From CAIXLI01 sp964587125 (lineage in GTDB: Bacteria; Pseudomonadota; Alphaproteobacteria; UBA9219): DNA of 64,000 bases. The stretch lies in NCBI GenBank assembly GCA_964587125.1, contig CAZPKC010000006.1, forward strand, positions 1-64,000, in the 5' to 3' direction. The position numbers and the translations under genes were made by a program. Below are positions 16,266 through 25,626 of this stretch, one piece after another (within the stretch, counting starts at the first letter, position 1; the number at the start of each line of letters is the position of its first letter). A model generated the notes under the pieces. It did no database searches, was not told where the DNA came from, and was given only the letters and a program-made list of their open reading frames with translations.

Positions 16266-18083
16266 ATGGGTCGTTTGCGCGGGTTTTCTTTATCAACCAA
16301 AACGGGTCTTGTTGCAGTTCTTGTTTCCGTTATATTTGGCATCGCCGTCATCTGCTCGACGCATCTTATCTTAACTTCGTACTTACTGGAACACGCACAA
16401 AAAGAGGTTGGCTCCAATCTGCGGTTGGCGCGCACCATCGTCGAATGGAGCTATGGAACGAATTATAGCCAAAAAGACGGTCGTCTGTTCGTCGGAAATC
16501 ACGCTATCGATAACGATATGAATTTAATCGATCAAATCACCTCCCAGTTTGGTGAAGATGGCGAGGTTATGACGATTTTTAAAGACGATGAGCGCATCAT
16601 TACGAACGTCATAGATCCCAAAACCAATTCGCGCGCGATAGGAACGAGGCTGTCCGAAGGACCCGCCTATAATTCGGTTTTCCGCGAAAAGAAAAAATAC
16701 GATGGCGAAGCGACGGTTTTGGGAACCACCTATCTTTCGACCTACGATCCCATCTTTGACGAAAATGGAAAGGTCATAGGCATCTTTTTTGTAGGTCTTA
16801 ACAAAGCGTCGGAACTTGCCATCATCAAGAAACTCGAAACCATCATGGCCAGCGCGACGGCGTTTATCGCCTTGCTTGTTGCCGGTATTTTCTGGTCGGT
16901 TTCCCGCTTCCAAATGAAGCCTCTTTTAGAAATGGTGGATGTCGTCGAAGGCCTTCGTCAGGGAAAAACGGGGATTGACGTGCCCTTTCTCGATCGAGGC
17001 GATGAAATTGGGAAAATGGCCTTCGCTATCGAAGTTTTCAAAAAAGACATCATCGAAAATGCCCGCCTGCAAGAAGAGCAAGAAAAAGAAAGAACCGCTG
17101 CCGAAAAACGGACGGCGGAGATTCTCCAATTACAGGCGGAGAAGGCAAAAGAGATGGAGGCCAACGAGAAGAGAACGGCCCAAATCCTCGAACTGCAAGC
17201 GGAGAGAGAACAAGAGCTTGCCGCTAAAGAAAAAAGAACAGTGCGGATATTTCAGCTTAACATCGATTTTGAGAAAGCGATCGAGACGGCTCTTGATTCG
17301 CTTCTAACCGCCCAAACGGACCTGAACGCCACGGCGGGAGCCATGTCGGAGAATGCTTCCGTAGCCATACATACCGTTCAGTCGGCCGAGGTTTCCGTTC
17401 AGGACGTTTTGGCAAACATACAATCTATCGCTTCCGCGACGGAAGAATTGACCTCATCATCCGTCGAGGTTTCGCGGCAGGGTTCCTATTCGTCTAAAAT
17501 TGCCATGAGCGCCATAAATGAGGTCGAGGACACCTCTAAAACTATAAACTCTCTGGCGGATATGGGGAAAAAGATCGGCAGTATCGTCGATATCATCAAA
17601 AACATCGCCTATCAGACGCGTTTGTTGGCCCTTAATGCGACGATTGAAGCGGCGCGCGCGGGCGATGCGGGAAAGGGGTTTTCCGCCGTTGCTTCCGAAG
17701 TTAAAACCCTTGCCGCCCAAACGGCAATGGCGACGGAAGACGTTGCTTCGCAAATTGCGCATATACAGGAAACTTCTCAGTTTGCCGTCGCTGCAATTAT
17801 GAAAATTCGCACCATAATTAAGGAAATGTCGGAGATATCCGCCGCTGTCGCGGATCATGCGGAAGAACAGGGCTCAGCGACGGCGGAAATTAGCCGTAAT
17901 GCCAGCAGCGTCGCCAAAGAAGCGTCGAAGCTCTTAAACGACATATCCAGCGCGGAAGAATCGACCAACAAAACCGGATTGTCGTCGGGAAAAGTCTTGT
18001 CAGCTTCAATTTGCCTTGGCGCTCAATCCGACGAACTCAACAAAACCGTCAAGGATTATCTGACAAAAATCAGCCAAGCCTGA
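16266..18083 (+). CDS. Methyl-accepting chemotaxis protein (Cache sensor)
   Basis: A 605-aa chemoreceptor. It has an N-terminal membrane segment (VAVLVSVIFGIAVICSTHLI), a single-Cache periplasmic domain (about 35-185, including YLSTYDPIFDENGKVIGIFF), a second membrane segment (ASATAFIALLVAGIFWSV), HAMP, and a coiled coil with near-repeats of EKRTAEILQLQAEKAKE. The signalling hairpin contains IAYQTRLLALNATIEAARAG, with R where most receptors have N. AGGAG lies eight bases before the ATG. It is divergent from the PstS-like gene, which may supply its ligand-bound partner. No che genes are nearby. Confidence 0.93.
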   Translation: MGRLRGFSLSTKTGLVAVLVSVIFGIAVICSTHLILTSYLLEHAQKEVGSNLRLARTIVEWSYGTNYSQKDGRLFVGNHAIDNDMNLIDQITSQFGEDGEVMTIFKDDERIITNVIDPKTNSRAIGTRLSEGPAYNSVFREKKKYDGEATVLGTTYLSTYDPIFDENGKVIGIFFVGLNKASELAIIKKLETIMASATAFIALLVAGIFWSVSRFQMKPLLEMVDVVEGLRQGKTGIDVPFLDRGDEIGKMAFAIEVFKKDIIENARLQEEQEKERTAAEKRTAEILQLQAEKAKEMEANEKRTAQILELQAEREQELAAKEKRTVRIFQLNIDFEKAIETALDSLLTAQTDLNATAGAMSENASVAIHTVQSAEVSVQDVLANIQSIASATEELTSSSVEVSRQGSYSSKIAMSAINEVEDTSKTINSLADMGKKIGSIVDIIKNIAYQTRLLALNATIEAARAGDAGKGFSAVASEVKTLAAQTAMATEDVASQIAHIQETSQFAVAAIMKIRTIIKEMSEISAAVADHAEEQGSATAEISRNASSVAKEASKLLNDISSAEESTNKTGLSSGKVLSASICLGAQSDELNKTVKDYLTKISQA

Positions 18084-18095
18084 CAAAAGACGGGG

Positions 18096-18761
18096 CTATT
18101 TTCCGGTCAAGGCCCTATCCGACACGAACGGATTATCTTTGCGTTCTTGCGCAAAGCTTGATGTTTCGCCGTGACCCGGAACGAAGTCAACATCTCCCAA
18201 AGGCCAAAGTTTTTGCGTGATGGAATAGGTCAAAGCTTCGGGATCGCTGTGCGGAAGATCAGTGCGCCCGATTGAGCCTTTGAAAAGAACGTCGCCGACT
18301 TGGGCAAAATTATTTTCCTTATTGTAAAAAACGACGTGGCCGGGCGTATGCCCGGGGCAATGAATAACTTGCCATGTCGTCTCGCCAACCGTGACCGTGT
18401 CGCCGTCTTCAAGCCAACGGTCGGGATCGAAGGTATCCATTCCCGCAATGCCGTAAAAAGTGGCGTGCTGGGGAATGTTTTCAACCCAAAAATCGTCGTC
18501 TTCGTGCGGCCCTTCGATCAGAGCGCCCGTTCTGGCTCTAAGCTCGCTCGCGCCGCCGCCGTGGTCAAGATGCCCGTGCGTGATCCAAATTTTCTCGACG
18601 GTTAAGCCGCGCTTTTCGACTTCGGCCAGAATTCGATCGACCTCGCCGCCAGGATCGATGACGGCGCATTTTTTCGTCTTGGCGCAAGCGACGATTGTGC
18701 AGTTCTGCTGGAACGGCGTGACGGGAACGATGAAATAATCGAGAGAAGAACTCGTTTTCAT
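18096..18761 (-). CDS. Metallo-beta-lactamase-fold hydrolase (glyoxalase II-like)
   Basis: A 221-aa hydrolase with the metal-binding motif THGHLDHGGG, later HCPGHTPGH and a C-terminal VPGHGETSSF. This is the YcbL/GloB2 pattern of small thioester hydrolases. It has no signal peptide, so it is cytoplasmic. Its start overlaps the stop of the PhzE-like gene by four bases, so the two are translationally coupled. The exact substrate is unknown; the coupling may mean it handles a product of chorismate metabolism, or it may simply be general thioester clean-up. Confidence 0.88.
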   Translation of the reverse strand: MKTSSSLDYFIVPVTPFQQNCTIVACAKTKKCAVIDPGGEVDRILAEVEKRGLTVEKIWITHGHLDHGGGASELRARTGALIEGPHEDDDFWVENIPQHATFYGIAGMDTFDPDRWLEDGDTVTVGETTWQVIHCPGHTPGHVVFYNKENNFAQVGDVLFKGSIGRTDLPHSDPEALTYSITQKLWPLGDVDFVPGHGETSSFAQERKDNPFVSDRALTGK

Positions 18762-20626
18762 TTGATTTCTCCAAAACGCAAACGCGTTAAGGCGCGATGC
18801 AGAAGGCTCGCGCCGTCCTCCGACATAATGGATTCCGGATGGAATTGAAATCCCATAAAGCGGACGCCTTCCATCGCGATAATCCGGTCTGTCTCGTCGA
18901 TATCGAATTTAATGTCCCCATGCGCCCGCGCGTTCGCGTTGAAGACAGGCGAAAACGAATTATAAAATCCAAGGCGGAATTTTTTCCCCAGAAGGTCGAC
19001 TTCGCGTTGCATGCCCTGCGTCGAATGAATTTGCCTTTCGACATCGATTTTTTTATTTACCGCCAAAGCCTGATGCCCGAGGCAGATTCCAAGCATCGGT
19101 TTCCGCCGTTTTGTTAAATCGCTTATGATCTCCTGCAAACGACGCATGCGCGGATGCGTCATATCTGTCGGATCGCCCGGACCGGGCCCAACGATCACAA
19201 TATCGCTGTCGTCTTTGGACGGATCAAACGCGAGGCTATCCACGACGGAAACTTCCGCCCGCATCGTGCGCAGCATATGCCCTGCCATGTGCGCGAAGTC
19301 ATCTTCATTGTTCAAAATCGTTATTTTGACCTTATCAAGGGCAAGCGCGCCCTCGGCATAAGGGTTTTGGCGGTTCATCCAGAAAGCCGACAGTTTTTCG
19401 TTCCTCGCGCGCAAAATGGGCTCGACCTTGCGGCAGAGATCGTCGGTCAGGTACGGTTCTTTAAGCTGGGCCGCGCCCGTCAAAACGCCCAACAACCCCA
19501 TCGCTTTCGCGCGGGATTCTTTGGCTTCGTTGTCGGGATCGGAATCGCGCACGATGCCGCCTCCCGCCTGAACGCGAAACTTTCCGTCGCCGTCGATCTC
19601 CGCGCAACGGATGAGAATAGCGCAGTCCAAATCCCCGTTGGGGATGTCCGTGCGCGGATTTGAATAGATTCCGATTTCTCCCGCGTAATACCGGCGCGAT
19701 TCCGGTTCGTATTTGTGAATGATGCGCGCGGCGCTTTCCATAGGCGAACCGACCACCGTCGGCGCATGAAGCGTGCGTCGCAGAGCCGATATCGTATCGC
19801 GCCCCCGACGCCCGACAAGGCGGTATTCCGTATGCACGACCGCGCCGATGTCGCGCAAAAAAGGCCCTTCGACCTCGCCGCCGTCCGGACAAATGACGCC
19901 CATAATTTTCATTTCCTCATCGACGACTTGAAACAGCTCGTTGATCTCCTTGGGGTCGGCGAGGAAACGGTCGAGGCGCGCCACGAATGTCCCTCGGTCT
20001 TCCTTGCGCAAGGTTCCCGCGATAGGAACCATGATTGTTTCGTTGCCGCGGACTTCAAGATGCCTTTCAGGCGAAGCGCCTATGATAAATTGGTTTTTGG
20101 ATTTATCCTTCGGGTGAATATTGGCGAAAAGCACGGCCATATACTGGCCGCGCTGATTCAGGATTTTGCGATAGATGCTTAAAGCGGTTTGGATATCGAA
20201 AGCCTCGATAATTCCGGAAAAACGCCGCGCCAGAGTCGTCTGGGAGGCGTTGCCTTTTTCGATCTCGTTTTTCTGAAAATCGCGGACGAGATCGGCGTAC
20301 GCTTTGTCGGAAAGCGATGCCTCGATTTTCCCGTCCCACGCGATTTCGGACCCCGGCAGTTCGCCCGCCAGAGTTTCCGTCGGGATAGATAAAGCGATTT
20401 CGATTTCAAGCGCCAGAATAGGCTCGTCCCCTCGCGCTTCGAAGCCGCGTTCCCTGATGGCGCGGTAAGGCAAGGCAAAAGCAATATCGCGCCCCGTTTG
20501 GCGCGCAAGCTTATGAATGTCGTCGATTTTATCGAGCGCATGAAACGCTCCCTGAGCGCACAATACGCGCCCTTGTTTTTCGATCAGCGCAAAAGAACGG
20601 TTTGTGTTTATGGAATCGAGAAACAT
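18758..20626 (-). CDS. PhzE/TrpE-G type chorismate aminating enzyme (fused amidotransferase)
   Basis: A 622-aa fusion. Residues ~1-400 are a chorismate-utilising domain (IIGASPERHLEV, PIAGTLRKEDRGTF, HTEYRLVGRRGRD, GSPMESAARIIHKYEPESRR, RVQAGGGIVRDSDP). From about 430 there is a class I glutamine amidotransferase with the nucleophile in GICLGHQAL and HPES near the end. Length and wording (LPYRAIRERGFEA, VVDEEMKIMGVICPDGG) match PhzE, which makes 2-amino-2-deoxyisochorismate, better than ordinary TrpE. No other phenazine genes are in the window, so anthranilate synthase remains possible. It is coupled to the hydrolase downstream. Confidence 0.85.
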   Translation of the reverse strand: MFLDSINTNRSFALIEKQGRVLCAQGAFHALDKIDDIHKLARQTGRDIAFALPYRAIRERGFEARGDEPILALEIEIALSIPTETLAGELPGSEIAWDGKIEASLSDKAYADLVRDFQKNEIEKGNASQTTLARRFSGIIEAFDIQTALSIYRKILNQRGQYMAVLFANIHPKDKSKNQFIIGASPERHLEVRGNETIMVPIAGTLRKEDRGTFVARLDRFLADPKEINELFQVVDEEMKIMGVICPDGGEVEGPFLRDIGAVVHTEYRLVGRRGRDTISALRRTLHAPTVVGSPMESAARIIHKYEPESRRYYAGEIGIYSNPRTDIPNGDLDCAILIRCAEIDGDGKFRVQAGGGIVRDSDPDNEAKESRAKAMGLLGVLTGAAQLKEPYLTDDLCRKVEPILRARNEKLSAFWMNRQNPYAEGALALDKVKITILNNEDDFAHMAGHMLRTMRAEVSVVDSLAFDPSKDDSDIVIVGPGPGDPTDMTHPRMRRLQEIISDLTKRRKPMLGICLGHQALAVNKKIDVERQIHSTQGMQREVDLLGKKFRLGFYNSFSPVFNANARAHGDIKFDIDETDRIIAMEGVRFMGFQFHPESIMSEDGASLLHRALTRLRFGEIK

Positions 20627-20628
20627 AC

Positions 20629-20919
20629 CTATCCCCTTGAATCTGAATTATTTTGTTGTTCGGCTTTCTTTTCGCGCATCCTATATTTCAAACACCGGTA
20701 AACGCCATAAAGACTGATAAGCCCCCATGCCAAATTGGAGATAGAAGACGCTATGTTCGGATGGTAGACGAGGGAGAGAAGGATCATGATCGTCCCCGCC
20801 AGATTGATGGCCGAATAACCAAGTTTTTTCACATACTCGCGCTGCCATTGCGCGCGCCCGTATGCGTATATCGAAATTACGGCTCCGAGAATCCCCACGG
20901 CATCAGGCAAATCCGTCAT
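20629..20919 (-). CDS. Small three-helix membrane protein
   Basis: A 96-aa protein with three hydrophobic segments (AVGILGAVISIYAYG, AINLAGTIMILLSLVY, ISNLAWGLISLYGVYRCL) and a charged C-terminal tail. It resembles small bacterial membrane proteins of the CBU_0592 type, whose function is not known. It ends two bases before the PhzE-like start, so the three genes 20919-18096 form one likely operon. Confidence 0.65.
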   Translation of the reverse strand: MTDLPDAVGILGAVISIYAYGRAQWQREYVKKLGYSAINLAGTIMILLSLVYHPNIASSISNLAWGLISLYGVYRCLKYRMREKKAEQQNNSDSRG

Positions 20920-21037
20920 TTTCTTAAACCCCCGAACAAAACATGCCTTGCCACGTTACAATTAATCTGTCACCGAGAATAGCCTGTATAATACTCCCGT
21001 TTTGGATGAGTCAAAGCATGATCCGGGTTTTGTTTTC

Positions 21038-22393
21038 ATGAATTCGCCCTTCCCTTCAGAACGGTACGATGCAGATAACGCTTTCGCGCGCGGCGTCGCT
21101 GCCCAAATTAAAGGAGATATAAATGCCGCCGCGCAAGAATGGCGGCGTGCCCTCGTTCTTGCGCCGGAACACGCGCCTGCGCTTTATAATCTGGCTGTCG
21201 CTTCGGCTTTAATGGGGGATGAAAAAGGCGCCGAGGAAAATTATGAAAAGCTTCTGGCTCTGCACCCCGAGCATAGGGACGCCCTTTTCAATCTTGCCAA
21301 TCTGAAAAAACGTCAGAAGCGCGACGCCGACGCCGAAAACCTTATCAGGCGGTTGACAACCGCTCATCCCGATTTTGCTTCCGGTTGGGTCAATCTGGCT
21401 AAAATATATTCGGATCGCGGCGATTTGAAAAACGCGGAGCCGCTGCTTCGCAAGGCCTTAAAGCTCGACCCCTCCCACGTCGTCGCGCATTGGAATTTAT
21501 CTCACGTTTTATTGCGTTCCCATTCTTGGGAAGAAGCATGGAAAGAATATGAATGGCGTTTGCAGCTTCCGGGCTGGCTCAAGCCGCCGGTTTTGGCAAA
21601 AGCGTGGACGAAAAACGTTCCGGCGCGACGCATTTTCTTATGGAACGACCAAGGCAGAGGGGACGCGCTTCAATTTCTCCGTTATCCCCGCCTGCTGGCG
21701 GAAAAAGGGCATGAAGTTTGGGTGCTTGTTCAGGAAGACTTGAAAACGATTGCCGCAACGGCGCCCGGCGTGACGGGAGCCGTCGGCCCCGACGATCCCT
21801 TCCCCGAAATCGACGCCGAAGCGCCGCTTCTCAGCCTGCCCTATCGCCTTGGTTTGCCCGATCCACGAAATGCGGGAACCGCGCCTTATCTTTCAAGCAA
21901 AAAGCAGATGTCCCTGCCCCATCGTTCCAAACAGCTTGCTGTAGGATTGGTTTGGGCTGGGAATCAAAAATTCAAAAACGACGCCGATAGAAGCGCGCCG
22001 CTTTCCTCTCTTACGCCGCTTTTCGAGATCGAGAATATCGATTGGTACAGCCTTCAATGCGGCGACGCGCACGAACAAATTCGGGAAAATCGTCTTTCGG
22101 ACGTTATTCGAGATTTATCGCCGGGCTTAAGAGATTTTTCCGATACGGCCGCCGTTTTGGAAGCGTGCGATATTATCATAAGCGTCGATACCGCCGTCGC
22201 GCATTTGGCCGGAGCCCTTGGCCGCACGTGTTATTTGATGCTTTCAACAAAGCCGGATTGGCGTTTTGCCGACGATGAAACGGCGAGCCTTTGGTATCCG
22301 ACTTTACGCCCGTTCAGGCAAATCCACGCGGGCGATTGGCAAAGCGTTGTGTCCGATATCGCAACCGCGTTGAGAGAAAAATTATCACAATAA
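21038..22393 (+). CDS. TPR protein with glycosyltransferase (GT9/GT41-like) domain
   Basis: A 451-aa protein from the ATG at 21038; an in-frame TTG at 21002 also lacks a ribosome site. The first ~170 residues are TPR repeats (ALVLAPEHAPALYNLAVASA, ALFNLANLKKRQ, ALKLDPSHVVAHWNLSHVLL). The C-terminal half has GLVWAGNQKFKNDADRS and CDIIISVDTAVAHLAGALG followed by WYPTLRPFRQ, the nucleotide-sugar site pattern of heptosyltransferase-like enzymes. It converges on the TpsA adhesin gene. TPR glycosyltransferases can modify proteins (HMW1C glycosylates the HMW1 adhesin), so TpsA is a possible substrate. Confidence 0.85.
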   Translation: MNSPFPSERYDADNAFARGVAAQIKGDINAAAQEWRRALVLAPEHAPALYNLAVASALMGDEKGAEENYEKLLALHPEHRDALFNLANLKKRQKRDADAENLIRRLTTAHPDFASGWVNLAKIYSDRGDLKNAEPLLRKALKLDPSHVVAHWNLSHVLLRSHSWEEAWKEYEWRLQLPGWLKPPVLAKAWTKNVPARRIFLWNDQGRGDALQFLRYPRLLAEKGHEVWVLVQEDLKTIAATAPGVTGAVGPDDPFPEIDAEAPLLSLPYRLGLPDPRNAGTAPYLSSKKQMSLPHRSKQLAVGLVWAGNQKFKNDADRSAPLSSLTPLFEIENIDWYSLQCGDAHEQIRENRLSDVIRDLSPGLRDFSDTAAVLEACDIIISVDTAVAHLAGALGRTCYLMLSTKPDWRFADDETASLWYPTLRPFRQIHAGDWQSVVSDIATALREKLSQ

Positions 22394-22430
22394 AAATCGC
22401 CGCACCGATAAATATCGATGCGGCGATTTT
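22393..22430. terminator. Bidirectional terminator
   Basis: A perfect 12-bp stem (arms AAAATCGCCGCA and TGCGGCGATTTT) lies between two converging genes, with A and T runs at the outer ends. It can stop transcription from both sides. Confidence 0.85.
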
Positions 22431-22444
22431 GAAACGATCACGAC

Positions 22445-25384
22445 TTACTGATTAATTCCGTCAATGCCGCAAGGCGTAACTTCATTGCACTGAATAAGCG
22501 GCGTGATGCCCGCGTTTCCAGCCCCGCCCGCCTGAGGCGACAGTTCGGCAAGAGAAGTCGGGTTATCGCCGCCCGCATGAGGCGACAAATCAGCCAAATT
22601 CCCGCCCGTGGTCTCTCCGCCGCCGCCGTTCACGATCGAAAGAAGCGTGCCATAGGGTCCGTTTCTGTTGAAGTTATGAGGAACGTGCTCAAGCACGTCG
22701 CCGATGTCCAGAGGATCAACCGTCAACGTGCCCGGGACTATCGTAATAGTGTAGCCGTCGGGATTAGTCGCCACTGTGGCGACCGCGCCGATGTCAGGAT
22801 AAGCACCCACGGGCGCCGGAGGCGGCGATCCCGCCGACGTTATATTACTAAAGGTCGGCGGCGTTGTAAGGAAGACGCCGAGATAAGCGCTCGGATCATA
22901 AGCGGCCCCGCCAATCGTATAGCTCGACGTAAAGCCATCGCTCGCCACGACCGACGTGTAGTCTTGCCCGAAAAACTTGGTCAGATCGTTGAAGGTCACG
23001 GTAAGAGCGGGCTCGACGGCGAAGACGTAACGGTCGCCATCGACGGTAATGCTGGTGGGATAAACGGTGTCCCAAATGGCCGTATTCCCGCTATCGAGGT
23101 TGCCGAATACGTCCGTCAGGGGACTGTAGCTATAAACCAGCCAGCGTCCGTCCAAAGCGGTGGGGCTTGCATTATTATTGATGAAGTCGCCGTAGCTGTC
23201 GGCAAGCGTCACGGACGTTCCTTCTGCCGTGCTATTGACGCCGCCGTTTGCGCCCAGAGTAATGCTTCCGGCTCCGATGCTCGCGTTCCCCGCAAGAACC
23301 TCCGCCAGAAACACGCTGTTGCCCATCGTTTGCATGCCGTTAATTTCGATGCTGCCGGTGTCGTTCAACAGGTTCACGTTCGTTTGCCAAGTATAGCCGT
23401 TGGCCGTGATCGTTCCCGAATCGCGGAAAGTGTTGCCGACGGTAATGCTCGCCGCTTCGGAATTCACATCGCCCAAAACGGTATTTGTCAGTTGAAGGGT
23501 GATGGGGTCGCCTTCGTTATTGAACGCTTCGTCCGCCGGCGATCCGCCGACGCCGATGTTGGTGCCCGACGTAAGAGGTTCGAAGAAAACGTCTCCGGTT
23601 GTTTCTATGGTAGCCGTATTGTCCATGCTGATCGTGTCGGTCACGAAGACGATGTTTCCGCTGTCCCCTACACTGCCGATCGTGGCTCCGTCGGTCACGA
23701 CGATACCGTAATTCCCGTCGCTCGCGAGATTATCTCCGCCGCCGATGCCGACGATCTTGATATTGCCGCTCGTCGAAAGAACTTCCGCGTCGGACGTTAT
23801 GAAGACGCCATAGTTGTTTCCGCTAGGAGAAACATCGCCAATGCTTTCGACAGCGGCAACGAAGTCTTCGCTATCGCTGACAGAAACATTTCCACCTTGG
23901 CCGAAGATTTTGACGTTGCCGCTATTCGAATAAACTTCCGTGCCACACGTCAGATAAACGCCATAGTTGTTTCCACTGCCAAAACCGCTGCCTGCGCCTC
24001 CGCCGATGCCAACGATCTTGATGTTGCCGCTATCCGATGAAACGACGTCGCCGCTATCCGATGGGACATCCGCGCCGGGCGGCGTTATCATAAAGACGCC
24101 ATAGTTGTTTCCGCTGACATTGGCAGCGTCTTGACCGCCGCCTTGGCCGAATATCGAAATCTTGCCGCTACCGCTTGTCTCGACAACAGAGGCGTTGGCC
24201 AACTCGACGCCGTAATCGTAACCGGCCACAAAGGAAGATGCCCCGTTATATCCCGTGCCGGAGATGGAAATGTTCCCGCCGTTGCCCGCATTAAGCGTGG
24301 CGTCGTTAAGATAAACGCCGGCCGTATAAGAACTGTTGCCCTGACCGGCAAGTTTGATGTTTCCGCCGTTCGTGACAATGGACGAACCCGGATCCATTTC
24401 GATCGAGCCGCCGCTCGCCTTAACGCTGCCGTCATTGGTCGTAATGGACGAACCTGCGCCCATATCGATGGAGTTGGCCGTCAGAACGATCTGGCCGTTT
24501 ACGGTTTCGACGTTTTCGGCCTGAACGATGCTGTCCAGATTGATCTGGCTGTCGACGACGGCCTCGGCTGCGGACGCCGTCAATATGACTTGGCCGCCGT
24601 TGGAATTGATCGTGCCTGTATTTTCGACCAGCTGATCCTTGATATTTCCGCTGGCCGTCATGCTAAGAAGCCCGTCGCCATAAAGATCGACGGAAGTAGC
24701 CGTATCGCCGGAAGCAAGAATGACTGTGCCGACATTGGCGTTGATCGTGCCATTATTGACCACTTCAGGAGCGACAAGCGCGACAAGCCCGCTCGATGTT
24801 ATCGTGCCGTTATTCGTGACGGACGCAGAGCCGTTGCCGCCCGGCGCAAAGGCGAACGTATTGGTCGTAACATTGGGATTGAAATTCGAAGAACTGATCG
24901 CGCTCGCCGTTGCGATCAAGCCGCCGACGCTGACGGTCGAACCATTTTCAAACGTGATGCCGTTGCCGTTAGCCAGAATAAGCGTGCCGTTCGGATCGCT
25001 GATCTTGCCGAAAATTTGCGAGGCGCTGTTGCCGCCAATTTGGGCAAGAGTCACCATACTTGAAGCAGTAGATTTGTTAACAAAATCGACCGTAGCGCTG
25101 GAGCCGACGTTGAAGCTCAAAAAATTGATAATCGCGCTGGCTGAGGTTTGTTTGATCGTTTCGGTAACGGTAGGCTTCAAAATGGTACCGCCGAAGCTGT
25201 ACCCCAAAGAGGCGTTGCCGCTGGAAGCAATGTTGCTCGGAGTAAGGATCTTGGTTGGAACGGGCGTCGTGAGCGCGGGAACCGCTGCCAACGCGGAAGA
25301 AACGAACGCCGGATTGATAATGCAAACGGCGGTCAAAAGGCCAGCTATGCTGCTGGCAAATTTCTTATTGTGTTTTTTCGTCAT
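22445..25384 (-). CDS. Two-partner secretion exoprotein (TpsA, haemagglutinin-like)
   Basis: A 979-aa secreted protein from the ATG at 25384 (GGGAG about nine bases upstream). It has a long signal peptide ending SSALAAVP, then a TPS secretion domain with IINFLSFNVGSSATVDF, ILANGNGITFENGSTVSVGG. The middle is a beta-helix with several ~45-residue repeats of the form SGNIKIVGIGGG ... GNNYGVFIT. Near the C-terminus there is an MBG-like segment (VTFNDLTKFFGQDY ... ITIVPGTLTVDP) and a short Gly/Pro-rich tail with two copies of LSPxAGG. The partner transporter is encoded divergently at 25627. The role is probably adhesin; no toxin domain is seen. Confidence 0.9.
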   Translation of the reverse strand: MTKKHNKKFASSIAGLLTAVCIINPAFVSSALAAVPALTTPVPTKILTPSNIASSGNASLGYSFGGTILKPTVTETIKQTSASAIINFLSFNVGSSATVDFVNKSTASSMVTLAQIGGNSASQIFGKISDPNGTLILANGNGITFENGSTVSVGGLIATASAISSSNFNPNVTTNTFAFAPGGNGSASVTNNGTITSSGLVALVAPEVVNNGTINANVGTVILASGDTATSVDLYGDGLLSMTASGNIKDQLVENTGTINSNGGQVILTASAAEAVVDSQINLDSIVQAENVETVNGQIVLTANSIDMGAGSSITTNDGSVKASGGSIEMDPGSSIVTNGGNIKLAGQGNSSYTAGVYLNDATLNAGNGGNISISGTGYNGASSFVAGYDYGVELANASVVETSGSGKISIFGQGGGQDAANVSGNNYGVFMITPPGADVPSDSGDVVSSDSGNIKIVGIGGGAGSGFGSGNNYGVYLTCGTEVYSNSGNVKIFGQGGNVSVSDSEDFVAAVESIGDVSPSGNNYGVFITSDAEVLSTSGNIKIVGIGGGDNLASDGNYGIVVTDGATIGSVGDSGNIVFVTDTISMDNTATIETTGDVFFEPLTSGTNIGVGGSPADEAFNNEGDPITLQLTNTVLGDVNSEAASITVGNTFRDSGTITANGYTWQTNVNLLNDTGSIEINGMQTMGNSVFLAEVLAGNASIGAGSITLGANGGVNSTAEGTSVTLADSYGDFINNNASPTALDGRWLVYSYSPLTDVFGNLDSGNTAIWDTVYPTSITVDGDRYVFAVEPALTVTFNDLTKFFGQDYTSVVASDGFTSSYTIGGAAYDPSAYLGVFLTTPPTFSNITSAGSPPPAPVGAYPDIGAVATVATNPDGYTITIVPGTLTVDPLDIGDVLEHVPHNFNRNGPYGTLLSIVNGGGGETTGGNLADLSPHAGGDNPTSLAELSPQAGGAGNAGITPLIQCNEVTPCGIDGINQ

Positions 25385-25540
25385 AGCCGAGTCTCCCAAA
25401 TTTCAAACGCCGAATATGGATTAACAGATTATTGATGCACAATGAAGTCTTAATGTTTCTTTAGCAACAGAAAAAAATACTTTCACCCCTCCTGTGTACG
25501 GGAAAAATGTGGGAATTTACCCGTTTTTCCCCGAAAACTC

Positions 25541-25570
25541 TTGTTTACACACGGTTTTTAATCCTATACA
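25541..25570 (+). promoter_or_regulatory. Candidate sigma70 promoter for tpsB
   Basis: TTGTTT and TATACA are 18 bp apart, about 57 bp before the tpsB start. This is the best match in the 240-bp gap between the divergent tps genes. Sequence match only. Confidence 0.4.
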
Positions 25571-25626
25571 CTTCCGCGTCGCTGTTTGGTCTCGAAAATC
25601 GACTTTTATGCCGAAGGGAAAATCCG

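Noticed and set aside
22577..24040. 487-codon frame antisense to tpsA
   Set aside because: Its arginine-rich composition without recognisable domains is typical of an antisense shadow; the minus strand encodes a clear TPS exoprotein.
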